The translations under genes were made by a program, and so were the position numbers. From Cupriavidus pampae (GTDB lineage Bacteria > Pseudomonadota > Gammaproteobacteria > Burkholderiales > Burkholderiaceae): DNA of 64,000 nucleotides. This document shows, piece by piece, positions 24,154 through 32,847 of this stretch (position 1 is the stretch's first letter; every line of letters starts with the position of its first letter). The notes beneath the pieces are model-generated. The model did no database searches. It saw only the letters and a list, made by a program, of their open reading frames with translations, and was not told where the DNA came from. The stretch spans positions 124,001-188,000 of the forward strand of contig NZ_CAJZAG010000011.1 in the NCBI RefSeq assembly GCF_914271485.1, in the 5' to 3' direction.

Positions 24154-25020
24154 TCAACGCGAATCCCTTCGCCACAGCCATAGTAGCGGCGGCACCATCG
24201 CTAACAGTGCGAAGCCGTCGGCCGCCAGATGCGACCACACGCCGGCCTGCAGCGAGATGACGATGTCCTGCGGCGCCCAGATCAGCAGGCCGGCCAGCAA
24301 TGCGCCCCACGCCATGCGTTGTCTGCTGCGATAGCCGATATGCACGAGCGCCAGCATCCAGATGGCGGTGCATTGGAGCGTGGCGCCAAATAGTTGCATC
24401 CACCATGCCTGCTGCGCGCGCGCGGCAACCGGTGCCGCGCCGTGCCAGAAATATGCCTCGATGCCACGATGGTAGCCGTCGAGACCTACGCTGCCAGTAA
24501 ACCATGCGAGGACGATGCCACCAAACAGATGCGCGAGGGCGGCGGCATAGAGCCACAACGCGACACGGTTACGCGTGGGGTCGTCATGCCGCGCCGTCGC
24601 GGAAGCCGTGTGCGCGCCGTACGCCGCGCACACGCCGCTCTCGCATTGCTGCGCGGTGCCGTATCCCAGCCAGCGAGAGAAGGCATACCGGTTGCGCGCA
24701 AAGCCGCGATACAGCGTTGCCAGAAGCGCGCGCAATCCCGGTACACGCAGCGGCCATACGAGCCAGCGGCGGCCAACCAGCGAATAGGCGGCGAAGATGC
24801 AGTCGATGCCAACCAGGATGCGACCGTCCCGTGTGCGGCCGTGCACCTCGCGATCGAGCGCGGCCATGTCGACGCCGAGCGGTGTGCAATCGAAGTCAGG
24901 CTGCGCCATATCGACGAAGGCGAGTCGGCCGCCATGATCCCATCTGGCAAGCCGACCCATCTCCGCTGTGCAGAACGGGCACTTGCCGTCGTAGAACAAC
25001 TCCAGTTGCACCGCCGACAT
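24154..25020 (-). CDS. DCC-family thiol-disulfide oxidoreductase with C-terminal membrane domain
   Basis: 288 residues. The N-terminal half is the DCC (DUF393) thioredoxin-like domain, with FYDGKCPFCTAEM giving C14 and C17, and VGIDCIFAAY and NRYAFSRWLGYG further on. After about residue 150 the chain has about four hydrophobic helices (VALWLYAAALAHLFGGIVLAW; ATLQCTAIWMLALVHIG; WGALLAGLLIWAPQDIVI; FALLAMVPPLLWLW), so the redox domain is tied to the inner membrane. Plain DCC proteins are about 130 residues. A strong promoter overlapped by a large palindrome precedes it, so expression is tightly regulated. Confidence 0.8.
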   Translation of the reverse strand: MSAVQLELFYDGKCPFCTAEMGRLARWDHGGRLAFVDMAQPDFDCTPLGVDMAALDREVHGRTRDGRILVGIDCIFAAYSLVGRRWLVWPLRVPGLRALLATLYRGFARNRYAFSRWLGYGTAQQCESGVCAAYGAHTASATARHDDPTRNRVALWLYAAALAHLFGGIVLAWFTGSVGLDGYHRGIEAYFWHGAAPVAARAQQAWWMQLFGATLQCTAIWMLALVHIGYRSRQRMAWGALLAGLLIWAPQDIVISLQAGVWSHLAADGFALLAMVPPLLWLWRRDSR

Positions 25021-25034
25021 GATGCTTCTCCGCT

Positions 25035-25088
25035 TTCTTTAATTTCTGTTATTACAGAAATTAAAGAATTAATCGACAGGAAAGTCAA
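25035..25088 (-). promoter_or_regulatory. Strong promoter with overlapping 34-bp palindromic operator
   Basis: On the minus strand TTGACT (25088-25083), a 17-bp spacer and TTTAAT (25065-25060) make a near-consensus sigma-70 promoter for the DCC gene. TTCTTTAATTTCTG (25035-25048) and CAGAAATTAAAGAA (25055-25068) are perfect 14-bp arms separated by TTATTA. The dyad covers the -10 and the expected start site, the position expected of a repressor. The AT-rich patch stands out from the GC-rich surroundings. Confidence 0.75.
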
Positions 25089-26017
25089 GCATCGCGTGCA
25101 AGTCGTTTGCTTCGCGTCCTGGCTGGTGTTCGATCGCCAAACTGTGCAAGCACCCACTCACGCAACAGCCCCGTCGCGGGACGCGTGGCAGCGCGCTTGC
25201 TGTACACGAGGTCGTAGCGGAAGCTTTCCAGCGTGAGCTCGAACGGCTGCACGAGAACCCCCGCCGCGAGCTCGTCGGCCACCAGCGTCAGACTCAACAG
25301 GCCAATGCCCTGACCCGCGACGGTGGCCTGCACGGCATGAACCTCCTCGGTGAACGTCAGGCCGCCGCTGGCTTCCACGCTACCCATGCCCGCAGCCTCG
25401 AGCCAGTCCTGCCACACGATCGCGCGCGGATCGCCGTGTACGGCGGCGCCCCATTCGAAATGGATCAACGTGGCGCGCCGCAGATCCTTTTCGCTGGCGA
25501 TGCGCAGGTCGGGCCGGCACACCGGTGCAAAGCGATCGCCGAACAATGGCTCGACGATGCGCCCCGGATATTGACCCGAGCCATAGCGGATCGATGCGTC
25601 GGCATCGCGATCGAGATCCACCACGGTGTTGGTGGCGTCGAGCCGCAGCGCCCACTCGGGATGCGCCTTGTGGAATGCGCCCGCGCGCGCGGCCAGGCAT
25701 CTTGCCGTGAACGCCACAGTGGAGGTGAGCGTGGCCACCTTTGCATCGCGCGCGTGACGCACCGACTCGATCGCGCGCTCGAAACCATCGAGCCCGTCGC
25801 GGATGGCGGGAAACAAAGCCTTGCCGCCGTCGGTCAGGCGAACCTGCCGCGTCTGACGCTCGAACAGCTTGAGGTCGAGCCATTCCTCGAGCTGGCGAAT
25901 CTGGTGACTGACCGCGGTGGGCGTGACGCTGAGTTCTTCGGCAGCCTGCTTGAAGCTGTTGCGCCGCGCGGCTGCTTCAAATGCCCGCAACGCACTGAGG
26001 GGAGGAAGTTTGCGCAT
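25085..26017 (-). CDS. LysR-family regulator, GcvA-like
   Basis: 310 residues. The N-terminus RKLPPLSALRAFEAAARRNSF and AAEELSVTPTAVSHQIRQLE is the GcvA-type helix-turn-helix, followed by LFERQTRQVRLTDGG. The effector domain is of normal length. It is divergent from the Rid/OYE gene pair and most likely regulates it. Its 3' end overlaps the -35 element of the downstream DCC-gene promoter. Confidence 0.88.
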   Translation of the reverse strand: MRKLPPLSALRAFEAAARRNSFKQAAEELSVTPTAVSHQIRQLEEWLDLKLFERQTRQVRLTDGGKALFPAIRDGLDGFERAIESVRHARDAKVATLTSTVAFTARCLAARAGAFHKAHPEWALRLDATNTVVDLDRDADASIRYGSGQYPGRIVEPLFGDRFAPVCRPDLRIASEKDLRRATLIHFEWGAAVHGDPRAIVWQDWLEAAGMGSVEASGGLTFTEEVHAVQATVAGQGIGLLSLTLVADELAAGVLVQPFELTLESFRYDLVYSKRAATRPATGLLREWVLAQFGDRTPARTRSKRLARDA

Positions 26018-26029
26018 GATGAAGATTTA

Positions 26030-26046
26030 CTCACCCATAGCGTGAG
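26030..26046. promoter_or_regulatory. Candidate LysR operator, CTCAC-N7-GTGAG
   Basis: A 5-bp-arm dyad, 13 bp upstream of the LysR start and about 95 bp before the divergent Rid gene. The small arms make it a weak call. Confidence 0.3.
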
Positions 26047-26138
26047 ATATGACCATTTGTCCACGAATCGACGGCTGTCGATACTGGCTACACCTGAGCC
26101 CAGTTCAACAATCGTTCAACCATATCACGGAGCCTCTC

Positions 26139-26537
26139 ATGCAGCTCGAACAAGTCCATACCCAGCCTGATCCCTACGCGCCCTATCTGCTGTCGCAAGC
26201 CATCCGTGTGGGCGGCTTTCTGTTTGTCTCCGGGCAGGCTGCCGTCGGTGATGACGGGAAAATCGACGGCCCCGGCGATTTCGATCGTCAGGCGGATCGC
26301 GCCTTCCGCAATCTCGAGCGCGCGCTCAAGGCCGGCGGTTCGGGCCTCGACCGCGTGGCCAAAGTCACCATCTTCCTGACATCGATGGCGCATTTCGGCA
26401 AGATCGTGGAGTTGCGCCGCAAGTGGTTCTCGGCGCCGTATCCGGCCGACACCATCGTCGAGATCTCGGCGCTGTATTCGCCCGATGCGATGATCGAGAT
26501 CGAAGCCATTGCGGTCGTCGATGGAGCCGCATCATGA
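26139..26537 (+). CDS. Rid-family (YjgF/YER057c/UK114) protein without the canonical arginine
   Basis: 132 residues with the trimeric Rid fold motifs QAIRVGGFLFVSGQAAVG and IEIEAIAVVDG. The position of the arginine that anchors the substrate carboxylate in RidA imine deaminases is aspartate here (D104, in YPADTIVEI), so it is not a standard RidA and belongs to a divergent Rid subgroup. Its stop overlaps the start of the next gene by 4 bp (ATGA), tying it to the flavin reductase. Divergent from a GcvA-like regulator. Confidence 0.82.
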   Translation: MQLEQVHTQPDPYAPYLLSQAIRVGGFLFVSGQAAVGDDGKIDGPGDFDRQADRAFRNLERALKAGGSGLDRVAKVTIFLTSMAHFGKIVELRRKWFSAPYPADTIVEISALYSPDAMIEIEAIAVVDGAAS

Positions 26538-27640
26538 GCGCCGATCGCAAGTTGTTCGACGCCGGCCATCTCGGCGGGCTGCCGCTGGAGAACCGTATCG
26601 CCGTGGCGCCGATGACGCGCGTCAGCGCCTCCGCCAATGGCGTGCCGACCGACACGATGCGGCGCTACTACGCCGGTTTTGCTCGCGGCGGCTTTGGGCT
26701 GATGGTGACGGAAGGCATCTACACCGATCGTGCATGGTCGCAGGGCTACGCCGGCCAGCCCGGCCTGACCGATGGTGAGCAGGCGGCCGCGTGGCGTACT
26801 GTGACCAATGCCGTGCATGCCGCGGGCGGGCGCATCGTCGCGCAGCTGATGCATGCGGGCGCGCTATCGCAAGGCAACCGGTTCCGTGCCGACACGATCG
26901 CCCCATCGGCCATCACGCCGCAGGGGAAACAGATGGAAGTGTATGCAGGCAACGGCGCCTACGCGACGCCACGCGCCATGACCGAAGCCGATATCGGTGC
27001 AGTGATCGATGGCTTTGTGCGGGCGGCACGCCTGGCTCGCGATGTCGCGGGGTTCGATGGCGTGGAAATCCACGGCGCCAACGGCTATTTGATCGACCAG
27101 TTCCTGACCGCGCATACCAACCTGCGCGATGACGCCTGGGGTGGCACGATCGATCGTCGCGCGCGACTTGCATTGCAGATTGTGCGCGCGGTGCGTGAGG
27201 CTGTTGGCGAGGACTTCACGGTAGGCATCCGTATCTCGCAGGGCAAGGTCAACGACTTCACGCACAAATGGCCGGAAGGCGTGAAAGGCGCGCATACCGT
27301 GTTCGCGCAACTGGCTGATGCGGGCATCGATTATCTGCACGTGACCGAGTTCGAAGCGTGGAAGCCCGCGTTTGCGGACGATGCCCGCAGCCTTGTGCAA
27401 CTCGCCCGGGAGTCGGCGCCGAAGTTGACGATCGTCGCCAACGGCAGCCTGCACGACCCCGCGCGTGCGGTGGAAGTGCTGGAACACGGTGCGGATGTCG
27501 TGACCTTAGGGCGTGGCGCCCTTGCCAACCACGACTGGCCGCACCGCGTGCGCGCCGGCATTGCGCCGCGTGACTTCGATCCCGCACTGCTGAGTCCGCT
27601 CGGCGATATCAAGCCGGCCGAACTCGCGGTACGGGAGTAA
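26534..27640 (+). CDS. NADH:flavin oxidoreductase, Old Yellow Enzyme family
   Basis: 368-residue TIM-barrel FMN enzyme. AVAPMTRVSA, AQLMHAGALSQGN, VEIHGANGYLIDQFL (the catalytic H/N pair and tyrosine) and VTLGRGALANHDWPHRV (phosphate-binding end of the barrel) are all in place. It has no iron-sulfur or second flavin domain. Such enzymes reduce activated C=C bonds. Translationally coupled to the upstream Rid-like gene, so an unsaturated or imine-containing substrate common to both is plausible. Confidence 0.88.
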   Translation: MSADRKLFDAGHLGGLPLENRIAVAPMTRVSASANGVPTDTMRRYYAGFARGGFGLMVTEGIYTDRAWSQGYAGQPGLTDGEQAAAWRTVTNAVHAAGGRIVAQLMHAGALSQGNRFRADTIAPSAITPQGKQMEVYAGNGAYATPRAMTEADIGAVIDGFVRAARLARDVAGFDGVEIHGANGYLIDQFLTAHTNLRDDAWGGTIDRRARLALQIVRAVREAVGEDFTVGIRISQGKVNDFTHKWPEGVKGAHTVFAQLADAGIDYLHVTEFEAWKPAFADDARSLVQLARESAPKLTIVANGSLHDPARAVEVLEHGADVVTLGRGALANHDWPHRVRAGIAPRDFDPALLSPLGDIKPAELAVRE

Positions 27641-27653
27641 CAGCATCACCCGC

Positions 27654-28409
27654 TCAGATCTGTTGCTGCCCGCCATCGACGAACAGCTCGACGCCGTTCA
27701 CGAAGCTCGCCTCGTCCGAGGCGAGGAACAGCGCGGCGGCAGCGATCTCGTCGGGCTCACCCACGCGACCGAGCGGGATCTGCGAGGCGAGGTAGTCGAC
27801 CAGGCCCTGTTGCTGTGCCGCGTCGGGACCCGCCAGTTCGACCAGACCCGGCGTGCGCGTGGCACCGGGGCTCAGCGTGTTGACGCGCACGTTGCGATCC
27901 TTGAGATCCAGAATCCAGCTGCGCACGAATGCGCGCACCGCAGCCTTCGAGGCGGAATACACGCTGAACGCCGGCGTGCCTGCGCTGCCCGCGGTGGAAC
28001 CGGTCAGGATGACCGACGCGCCCTTGGCCAGCAACGGCAGGGCCTTCTGCACGGTGAACAGCACACCCTTCACATTGCGATTGAAGGTGTCGTCGTACTG
28101 CTCCTCGGTAATCGCGCCCAGCGGCAACATCGAACCGCCGCCCGCGTTGGCGAACAGCACATCGAGATGACCGCGCTCGGCACGGATCTGCTCATAAAGC
28201 TGATCGAGTTGCGCGAGCTGCGACGAATCGACGCGTACACCAGTGGCGTTCTTGCCGATCGCGTCCACTGCCGCATCGAGTTCGGCCTGGCGCCGGCCGG
28301 TGACGTACACATGCGCGCCTTCCTTCGCAAAGCGCTTGGCGGTGGCCAGACCAATGCCGCTGGTGCCGCCGGTAACCAGTGCGATCTTGCCTTCGAGTTT
28401 GCCAGCCAT
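27654..28409 (-). CDS. Short-chain dehydrogenase/reductase (SDR)
   Basis: 251 residues from an ATG preceded by AAGGAG. The cofactor motif is TGGTSGIG, the active-site tyrosine and lysine are in YSASK (residues about 150-154), with the serine in LTGSTAG. Classical NAD(P)-dependent SDR length. The arginines in VTGRRQAELDAAV suggest NADP. Substrate unknown. Converges with the OYE gene, 13 bp away. Confidence 0.9.
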   Translation of the reverse strand: MAGKLEGKIALVTGGTSGIGLATAKRFAKEGAHVYVTGRRQAELDAAVDAIGKNATGVRVDSSQLAQLDQLYEQIRAERGHLDVLFANAGGGSMLPLGAITEEQYDDTFNRNVKGVLFTVQKALPLLAKGASVILTGSTAGSAGTPAFSVYSASKAAVRAFVRSWILDLKDRNVRVNTLSPGATRTPGLVELAGPDAAQQQGLVDYLASQIPLGRVGEPDEIAAAALFLASDEASFVNGVELFVDGGQQQI

Positions 28410-28526
28410 GATGCTTCTCCTTGAACGTGTCTGGATCACGTGATCCGATGAGAAGAAGCATATGGCGCGGCGATCAATAACGAAATAGCATTGATTGAAA
28501 GTTATCGTTGCAGTATTGAAATCCTC

Positions 28527-29708
28527 TTACGCCGCGAACGCCCGCGCAAGATCGCCGATCAAATCCTGCACATCCTCCAACCCCACATGCAGCCGGATGA
28601 CCGGTGCGGGGTTCTGCCATGAGCGATAGGCGCGCAGCCGTTCCGGCGGCGCCACCAGTGCAAGACTTTCATAGCCACCCCACGACGCGCCGATCGAGAA
28701 CAGTTGCAATGCATTAACAAAGCGCCCGGCCGCGGCCGCATCGGCATCGCGCAGCGCAAACGATACGAGGCCGCTCGCGCCGGAGAAATCGCGCTGCCAT
28801 AGTGCGTGACCGGGATCTTCGGGCAGTGCCGGGTAAAACGTCCGCACTACCTGCGGATGCCGCTGCAGCCATTGCGCGACCGCGGTGGCATTGGTCTGGT
28901 GCTGCGCCAGCCGTACCGGCAACGTGCGCAGGCCGCGCAATGCGAGGTAGGCATCGTCGGCACCGATGGTCAGCCCCAGCGCCTCGTGCGTGATCGAGAT
29001 GCGCCGCGCGAGATCGTCGCTATCCACGATCACCGCACCCTGCATCACGTCGGAATGTCCCGCGATGTACTTGGTGGACGCCTGCACGGAAATATTGGCG
29101 CCCAGCTTCAGCGGCTGCAGGAACCAGCCACCGCTCCATGTGTTGTCGATCGCAACCGGCACGCCACGCGCACGTGCAATGGCCGTCAATGCCGGTAGAT
29201 CGAGCACATCGAACAACAGCGACCCCGGCGATTCGAGGTACACCAGCTTCGTCTGCGGACGGATCAACGCGGCCAGGTCGTCATGCGCCGGCGAGAAATA
29301 TTCCAGCTGGATGTCGAGGCGCCGCAGCAGATCCAGATCGACACGTCGCAATGGCGCATACACGCTGTCCGACACCAGCGCGTGGTCGCCCGGACCGAGC
29401 AGCGAAAGCAGTACCAGCGCGATCGCCGACAGTCCCGATGGCGTCAGGAACGCGCGCCGGCCGCCTTCGAGTGTGCACAACGCATCTTCCAGCGCCGTAT
29501 GCGTGTCCAGACCATGACGTCCATAGGTCGCCACACGCTCGTGATCGGCGCGGCGGTGCTGGCGCTAGGCCAACGTCTCCACGCTATCGAAGCGCACGGT
29601 GCTTGTGCGCACCACCGGTACATTGACGGGCCCGATGCCATCATGAAGACGTGGCGCACCGGCATGCAGCAGGCGCGTGTGATTGCCGTGGCGGTCAGCC
29701 TCGCTCAT
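28527..29708 (-). pseudogene. Cystathionine beta-lyase-like PLP gene with in-frame amber codon at position 48
   Basis: The full frame runs from an ATG at 29708, overlapping the ABC ATPase stop (ATGA), through 394 codons, but codon 48 is TAG (29567-29565). Residues before it (GPVNVPVVRTSTVRFDSVETLA) and after it (RVATYGRHGLDTHTALEDAL) join as in intact family members, so this is a point nonsense change, not a frameshift. The rest is complete: the PLP lysine is K213 in STKYIAGHSDV. A GTG at 29534 could restart translation just ahead of the YGR motif, leaving a 335-residue protein without its N-terminal arm. The enzyme would cleave cystathionine or cystine, fitting the adjacent importer. Confidence 0.8.
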
Positions 29709-30553
29709 GCGTGATCCTCTTTGGAAAGCGGCGGTGGGGAGAGCGGCGCGAATGCCGCGTTGAACGATGCCGGCAGGCGCGGCACCGCACCGAGCGCGCG
29801 ACGCAGAAACGCCCGCGTACGCTCATGTTCGGGATGGCCGAAGATCTGTTCGGGCGGCCCATGCTCGACGATGCGCCCGGCTTCCGTGAAGTAGATGCGG
29901 TCGCTGATTTCCGCGGCAAAGCGCATTTCATGCGTGACCAGCACACACGTCAGGCCGTCCTCGACGAGATCGCGAATCACGGTCAGCACTTCGCCAACAG
30001 TCTCGGGATCGAGCGCCGACGTGACCTCGTCGAACAGGATCAGCTCGGGTCGCATGGCCAGCGCGCGGGCAATCGCCACACGCTGCTGTTGCCCACCCGA
30101 CAACTCGCCGGGATAGGCATGCGCCTTGTCCGTTAGCCCCACCTTGCCGAGCAGTTCCCGCGCGTCGTGCTCTGCCTCCGCGCGGGCGCGGCCGATCACG
30201 CGCGTTGGTGCGATAACGAGGTTCTCCAGCACCGTCAGATGCGGGAACAGGTTGTACTGCTGAAACACGAAGCCCACGCGCTTGCGCAGCGAAATCAGTT
30301 CGGCTTCCGTGCGCAGCGTCTCGACGGCTGTATCGCCAACGCGAATGCTGCCCTGTTGCGGACGCAGCAGGCCCGTCATGCACCGCAGGATCGTGCTCTT
30401 GCCGGAGCCGGACGGCCCGATGATGGTGACCGCCTCGCCGCGCCCGACATCGACATCGATGCCCTTGAGCACAGCGGTCTCACCAAACGCCAGATGGACA
30501 TCGCGCAGTGCAACCTGCGGTGTCACTTCAATCTTCGCCTCAATAACGGCCAT
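29705..30553 (-). CDS. Polar amino-acid ABC transporter ATPase
   Basis: 282 residues. Walker A GPSGSGKSTILR, Q-loop QQYNLFPHLTVLENL, signature LSGGQQQRVAIARALAM, Walker B LILFDEVTSALDPE and switch histidine in VLVTHEMRFA are all intact. It is the GlnQ/ArtP class that energises importers of polar amino acids. About 30 extra residues follow the usual end. It overlaps the permease before it by 14 bp and the lyase gene after it by 4 bp. Confidence 0.92.
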   Translation of the reverse strand: MAVIEAKIEVTPQVALRDVHLAFGETAVLKGIDVDVGRGEAVTIIGPSGSGKSTILRCMTGLLRPQQGSIRVGDTAVETLRTEAELISLRKRVGFVFQQYNLFPHLTVLENLVIAPTRVIGRARAEAEHDARELLGKVGLTDKAHAYPGELSGGQQQRVAIARALAMRPELILFDEVTSALDPETVGEVLTVIRDLVEDGLTCVLVTHEMRFAAEISDRIYFTEAGRIVEHGPPEQIFGHPEHERTRAFLRRALGAVPRLPASFNAAFAPLSPPPLSKEDHA

Positions 30554-31223
30554 GGCGGCGCTCCAGTGCGCGCGTGGCGCGCGAGATCGGATAGCAATAC
30601 AGCAGGAACAGCATCAGCAGTCCGAAGTAGACGAGGATCGTGAAGTCGGTGCGCGCCACGGTGTTGCTGGCTACCTGCGCGGCATCCACCACGTCATGCA
30701 CGCCGACCAGCGAGGCGAACGATGTGCTCATGGTGATGCTCGCGTACAGGTTCATCCACGGTGGCAGCATGCGCCGCACGCACTGCGGCAACACAATCAG
30801 CCGATAGATCTGGCGGCGACGGAAGGCTAGCGAGTGCGCGGCTTCCCACTGCGCGCTGGGGATCGACTGGATCGCACCGCGGAAGATCTCCGCGACGTTG
30901 GCGCTGGCCGGCAGCGCCAGCCCGAGCACGACCTTGACCCAGTCTGGAAATGGCACCGTCCACTGACCGACCTGCCACTCGAACGGAAACACGTACGTGG
31001 TGAAGTAGACCAGCACGAGTACTGGAGCGTTGCGGAAGGCCTGCACCCACCACCGCGTGGCACGACGCACCGGCGACAGCGACGAGAGCGACAGCGCGCC
31101 GATGACAAGCCCGACCAGCGTGCCGATCGCCATCGCCAGTACGCTGATGCCGATATTGGCCGCCATGCCACGCAGCAGGACCGGTGTCCACGTCCACGCG
31201 AGCTCGATCACACTATTGGCCAT
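30540..31223 (-). CDS. Amino-acid ABC transporter permease (second subunit)
   Basis: 227 residues from an ATG at 31223 that overlaps the preceding permease by 11 bp. It has about five hydrophobic helices and the EAA-loop motif AAHSLAFRRRQIYRLIVLPQ characteristic of HisM-type permeases. It should form a heterodimer with the other permease. Frame upstream of the ATG is open but lies in the neighbour gene. Confidence 0.9.
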   Translation of the reverse strand: MANSVIELAWTWTPVLLRGMAANIGISVLAMAIGTLVGLVIGALSLSSLSPVRRATRWWVQAFRNAPVLVLVYFTTYVFPFEWQVGQWTVPFPDWVKVVLGLALPASANVAEIFRGAIQSIPSAQWEAAHSLAFRRRQIYRLIVLPQCVRRMLPPWMNLYASITMSTSFASLVGVHDVVDAAQVASNTVARTDFTILVYFGLLMLFLLYCYPISRATRALERRHGRY

Positions 31224-31956
31224 AGCCAGGCATGCGCAGGCGCGCTTCGAGCCAGCGTCCCACCACACTGACCAGCCAGGTCAGCAGGCCGAACCATGCA
31301 AGGATCAACAGCAGCAGTTCCAGCACGTTGTCGCGCTGCGTCCAGATCATGATCGATTCGTATGTGACATCGCCCACCGCGATCGCGGAGGCCAGCGCGG
31401 TCATCTTGACGAGGTCGACGAGGTTGTTGACGAGCGCCGGCAGCGCGAAGCGAACCGCCAGCGGCAACTCCACGCGCAGCAGCATCTGCCGGCGCGAGAA
31501 GCCAAGCGAGCGTGCCGCCTCCAGCGTGACAGGCGGCACCGCTTCGATGCCAGCGCGTAGCGCTTCCGCATGGAACACGGCCTTGTGCAGCGAGACCACC
31601 AGCACCACCCAGAAGAATGGCGTCAACGGATTGGTGCCGCCGTACTGGCTCAGCTGCTGCGTAATCACCATATTGAGTACGAGAAAGCCGCAGTACAACT
31701 GCACGAGCGTCGGCGTATTGCGTGTGATCTCGACAAACGCCCGCGCCGGCGCGGCGAGCGTGCGACGGCCCGACGTCAGCATTGCCGCCAGGACGATGCC
31801 CGCCAGTAAGCTGACCGGTATCGTCAGTGCGCACAACTCCAGCGTCACGCCCAGCCCGCGCAGGAAGGCCACGCGTTCGCGCGCATCGAGCAGAAAGCCG
31901 TAGTTGAGACCTAACGCCTTGAGCGCGGCGATCACGACCGTCACGGTGTCGAGCAT
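31213..31956 (-). CDS. Amino-acid ABC transporter permease (first subunit)
   Basis: 247 residues. FVEITRNTPTLVQLYCGFLVL and EAARSLGFSRRQMLLRVELPLAVR are the two signatures of HisQ/HisM-type permeases. The ATG at 31956 lies 20 bp after the binding-protein stop. The frame is open to 32196, but the added sequence is low-complexity and overlaps the binding-protein gene. Confidence 0.9.
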   Translation of the reverse strand: MLDTVTVVIAALKALGLNYGFLLDARERVAFLRGLGVTLELCALTIPVSLLAGIVLAAMLTSGRRTLAAPARAFVEITRNTPTLVQLYCGFLVLNMVITQQLSQYGGTNPLTPFFWVVLVVSLHKAVFHAEALRAGIEAVPPVTLEAARSLGFSRRQMLLRVELPLAVRFALPALVNNLVDLVKMTALASAIAVGDVTYESIMIWTQRDNVLELLLLILAWFGLLTWLVSVVGRWLEARLRMPGYGQ

Positions 31957-31976
31957 CACGTCTGCCGCTCGACCGC

Positions 31977-32807
31977 TCAGGCGGGTTGACGCAACTGTTT
32001 CTGCAACTCGGGCAGCAGCGGCTGCGGCGGCGTGATGCCGAGGCGCTTCTCGGTGTCGATCAGCCACCCGGTGCGATGCCACGTCTGCACGACCTTGTCC
32101 ACGGCGGCGACCGTATCGGCCTCGCCCTTGCGTGCCCATACCACCGACGGTGCCGGCAGGATCTCCGTGGGAAGCGGCGCCGCATAGCCGGCCCATTCGG
32201 CATTGGTGCGCAGCAGTGGATGGATCAACGTGGCGTCATGCACCGCCGCCACGCACTGCCCACCGCGCAGCGCCAGCAGGGACTCGGCAGCGGTCTTGAA
32301 GCCGCGCACCTGTGCGCCGTATTGCTCCTGTAGCGGCTTGACGAAGCTGCTGCCCTGCGAGGCGCACACGGTCTTGCCGCGCAGATCCTCCCACTGCTGA
32401 ATGCCACTGGTCTTGAGCACCGCGGCCGTGCCGCCCACGCGATAGAACGGCGTCGGCGCATACGACAGGATCTCGCCGCGGTCGGCGTTGTACTCCATCG
32501 ACGCCACCAGCAGATCGACCTTGCCCTGCTGCAGGAACTGCACGCGATTGGCTGGGTTCACCTGCACCAGTTCGGCTTCGACGCCAAGACGCTTCGCCAG
32601 GTCGCGCGCAAGCTCGGGGTTCCAGCCGACGAGCTGTTGCGTGGCGGGATCGATCGAGCCAAAGGGCCCGCCATTGACGAGCACGCCGATGGCCACCTTG
32701 CCACGCTGGCGGATCTTGTCGAGCGTGGCGTCGGCCCACGCGGTCGAGACACCCGTGGTCAGCAGTACGAGCGCGGCGATGGCGCGCAGAGGAATCGAGG
32801 TAAGCAT
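31977..32807 (-). CDS. Periplasmic amino-acid binding protein (SBP family 3)
   Basis: 276 residues with a signal peptide ending STAWA. The mature start ATLDKIRQRGKVAIGVLVNGGPFG is the family-3 opening, followed by GWNPELARDLAKRLGVEAEL and GKVDLLVASMEYNADRGEILSY. It delivers an amino acid to the permeases encoded next. The ligand is not deducible; the nearby lyase and rhodanese suggest cystine or a related sulfur amino acid. Confidence 0.9.
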   Translation of the reverse strand: MLTSIPLRAIAALVLLTTGVSTAWADATLDKIRQRGKVAIGVLVNGGPFGSIDPATQQLVGWNPELARDLAKRLGVEAELVQVNPANRVQFLQQGKVDLLVASMEYNADRGEILSYAPTPFYRVGGTAAVLKTSGIQQWEDLRGKTVCASQGSSFVKPLQEQYGAQVRGFKTAAESLLALRGGQCVAAVHDATLIHPLLRTNAEWAGYAAPLPTEILPAPSVVWARKGEADTVAAVDKVVQTWHRTGWLIDTEKRLGITPPQPLLPELQKQLRQPA

Positions 32808-32847
32808 GTCGAAGCCGATCTATAGAGAGGGTAGGAACGATGGGCGC

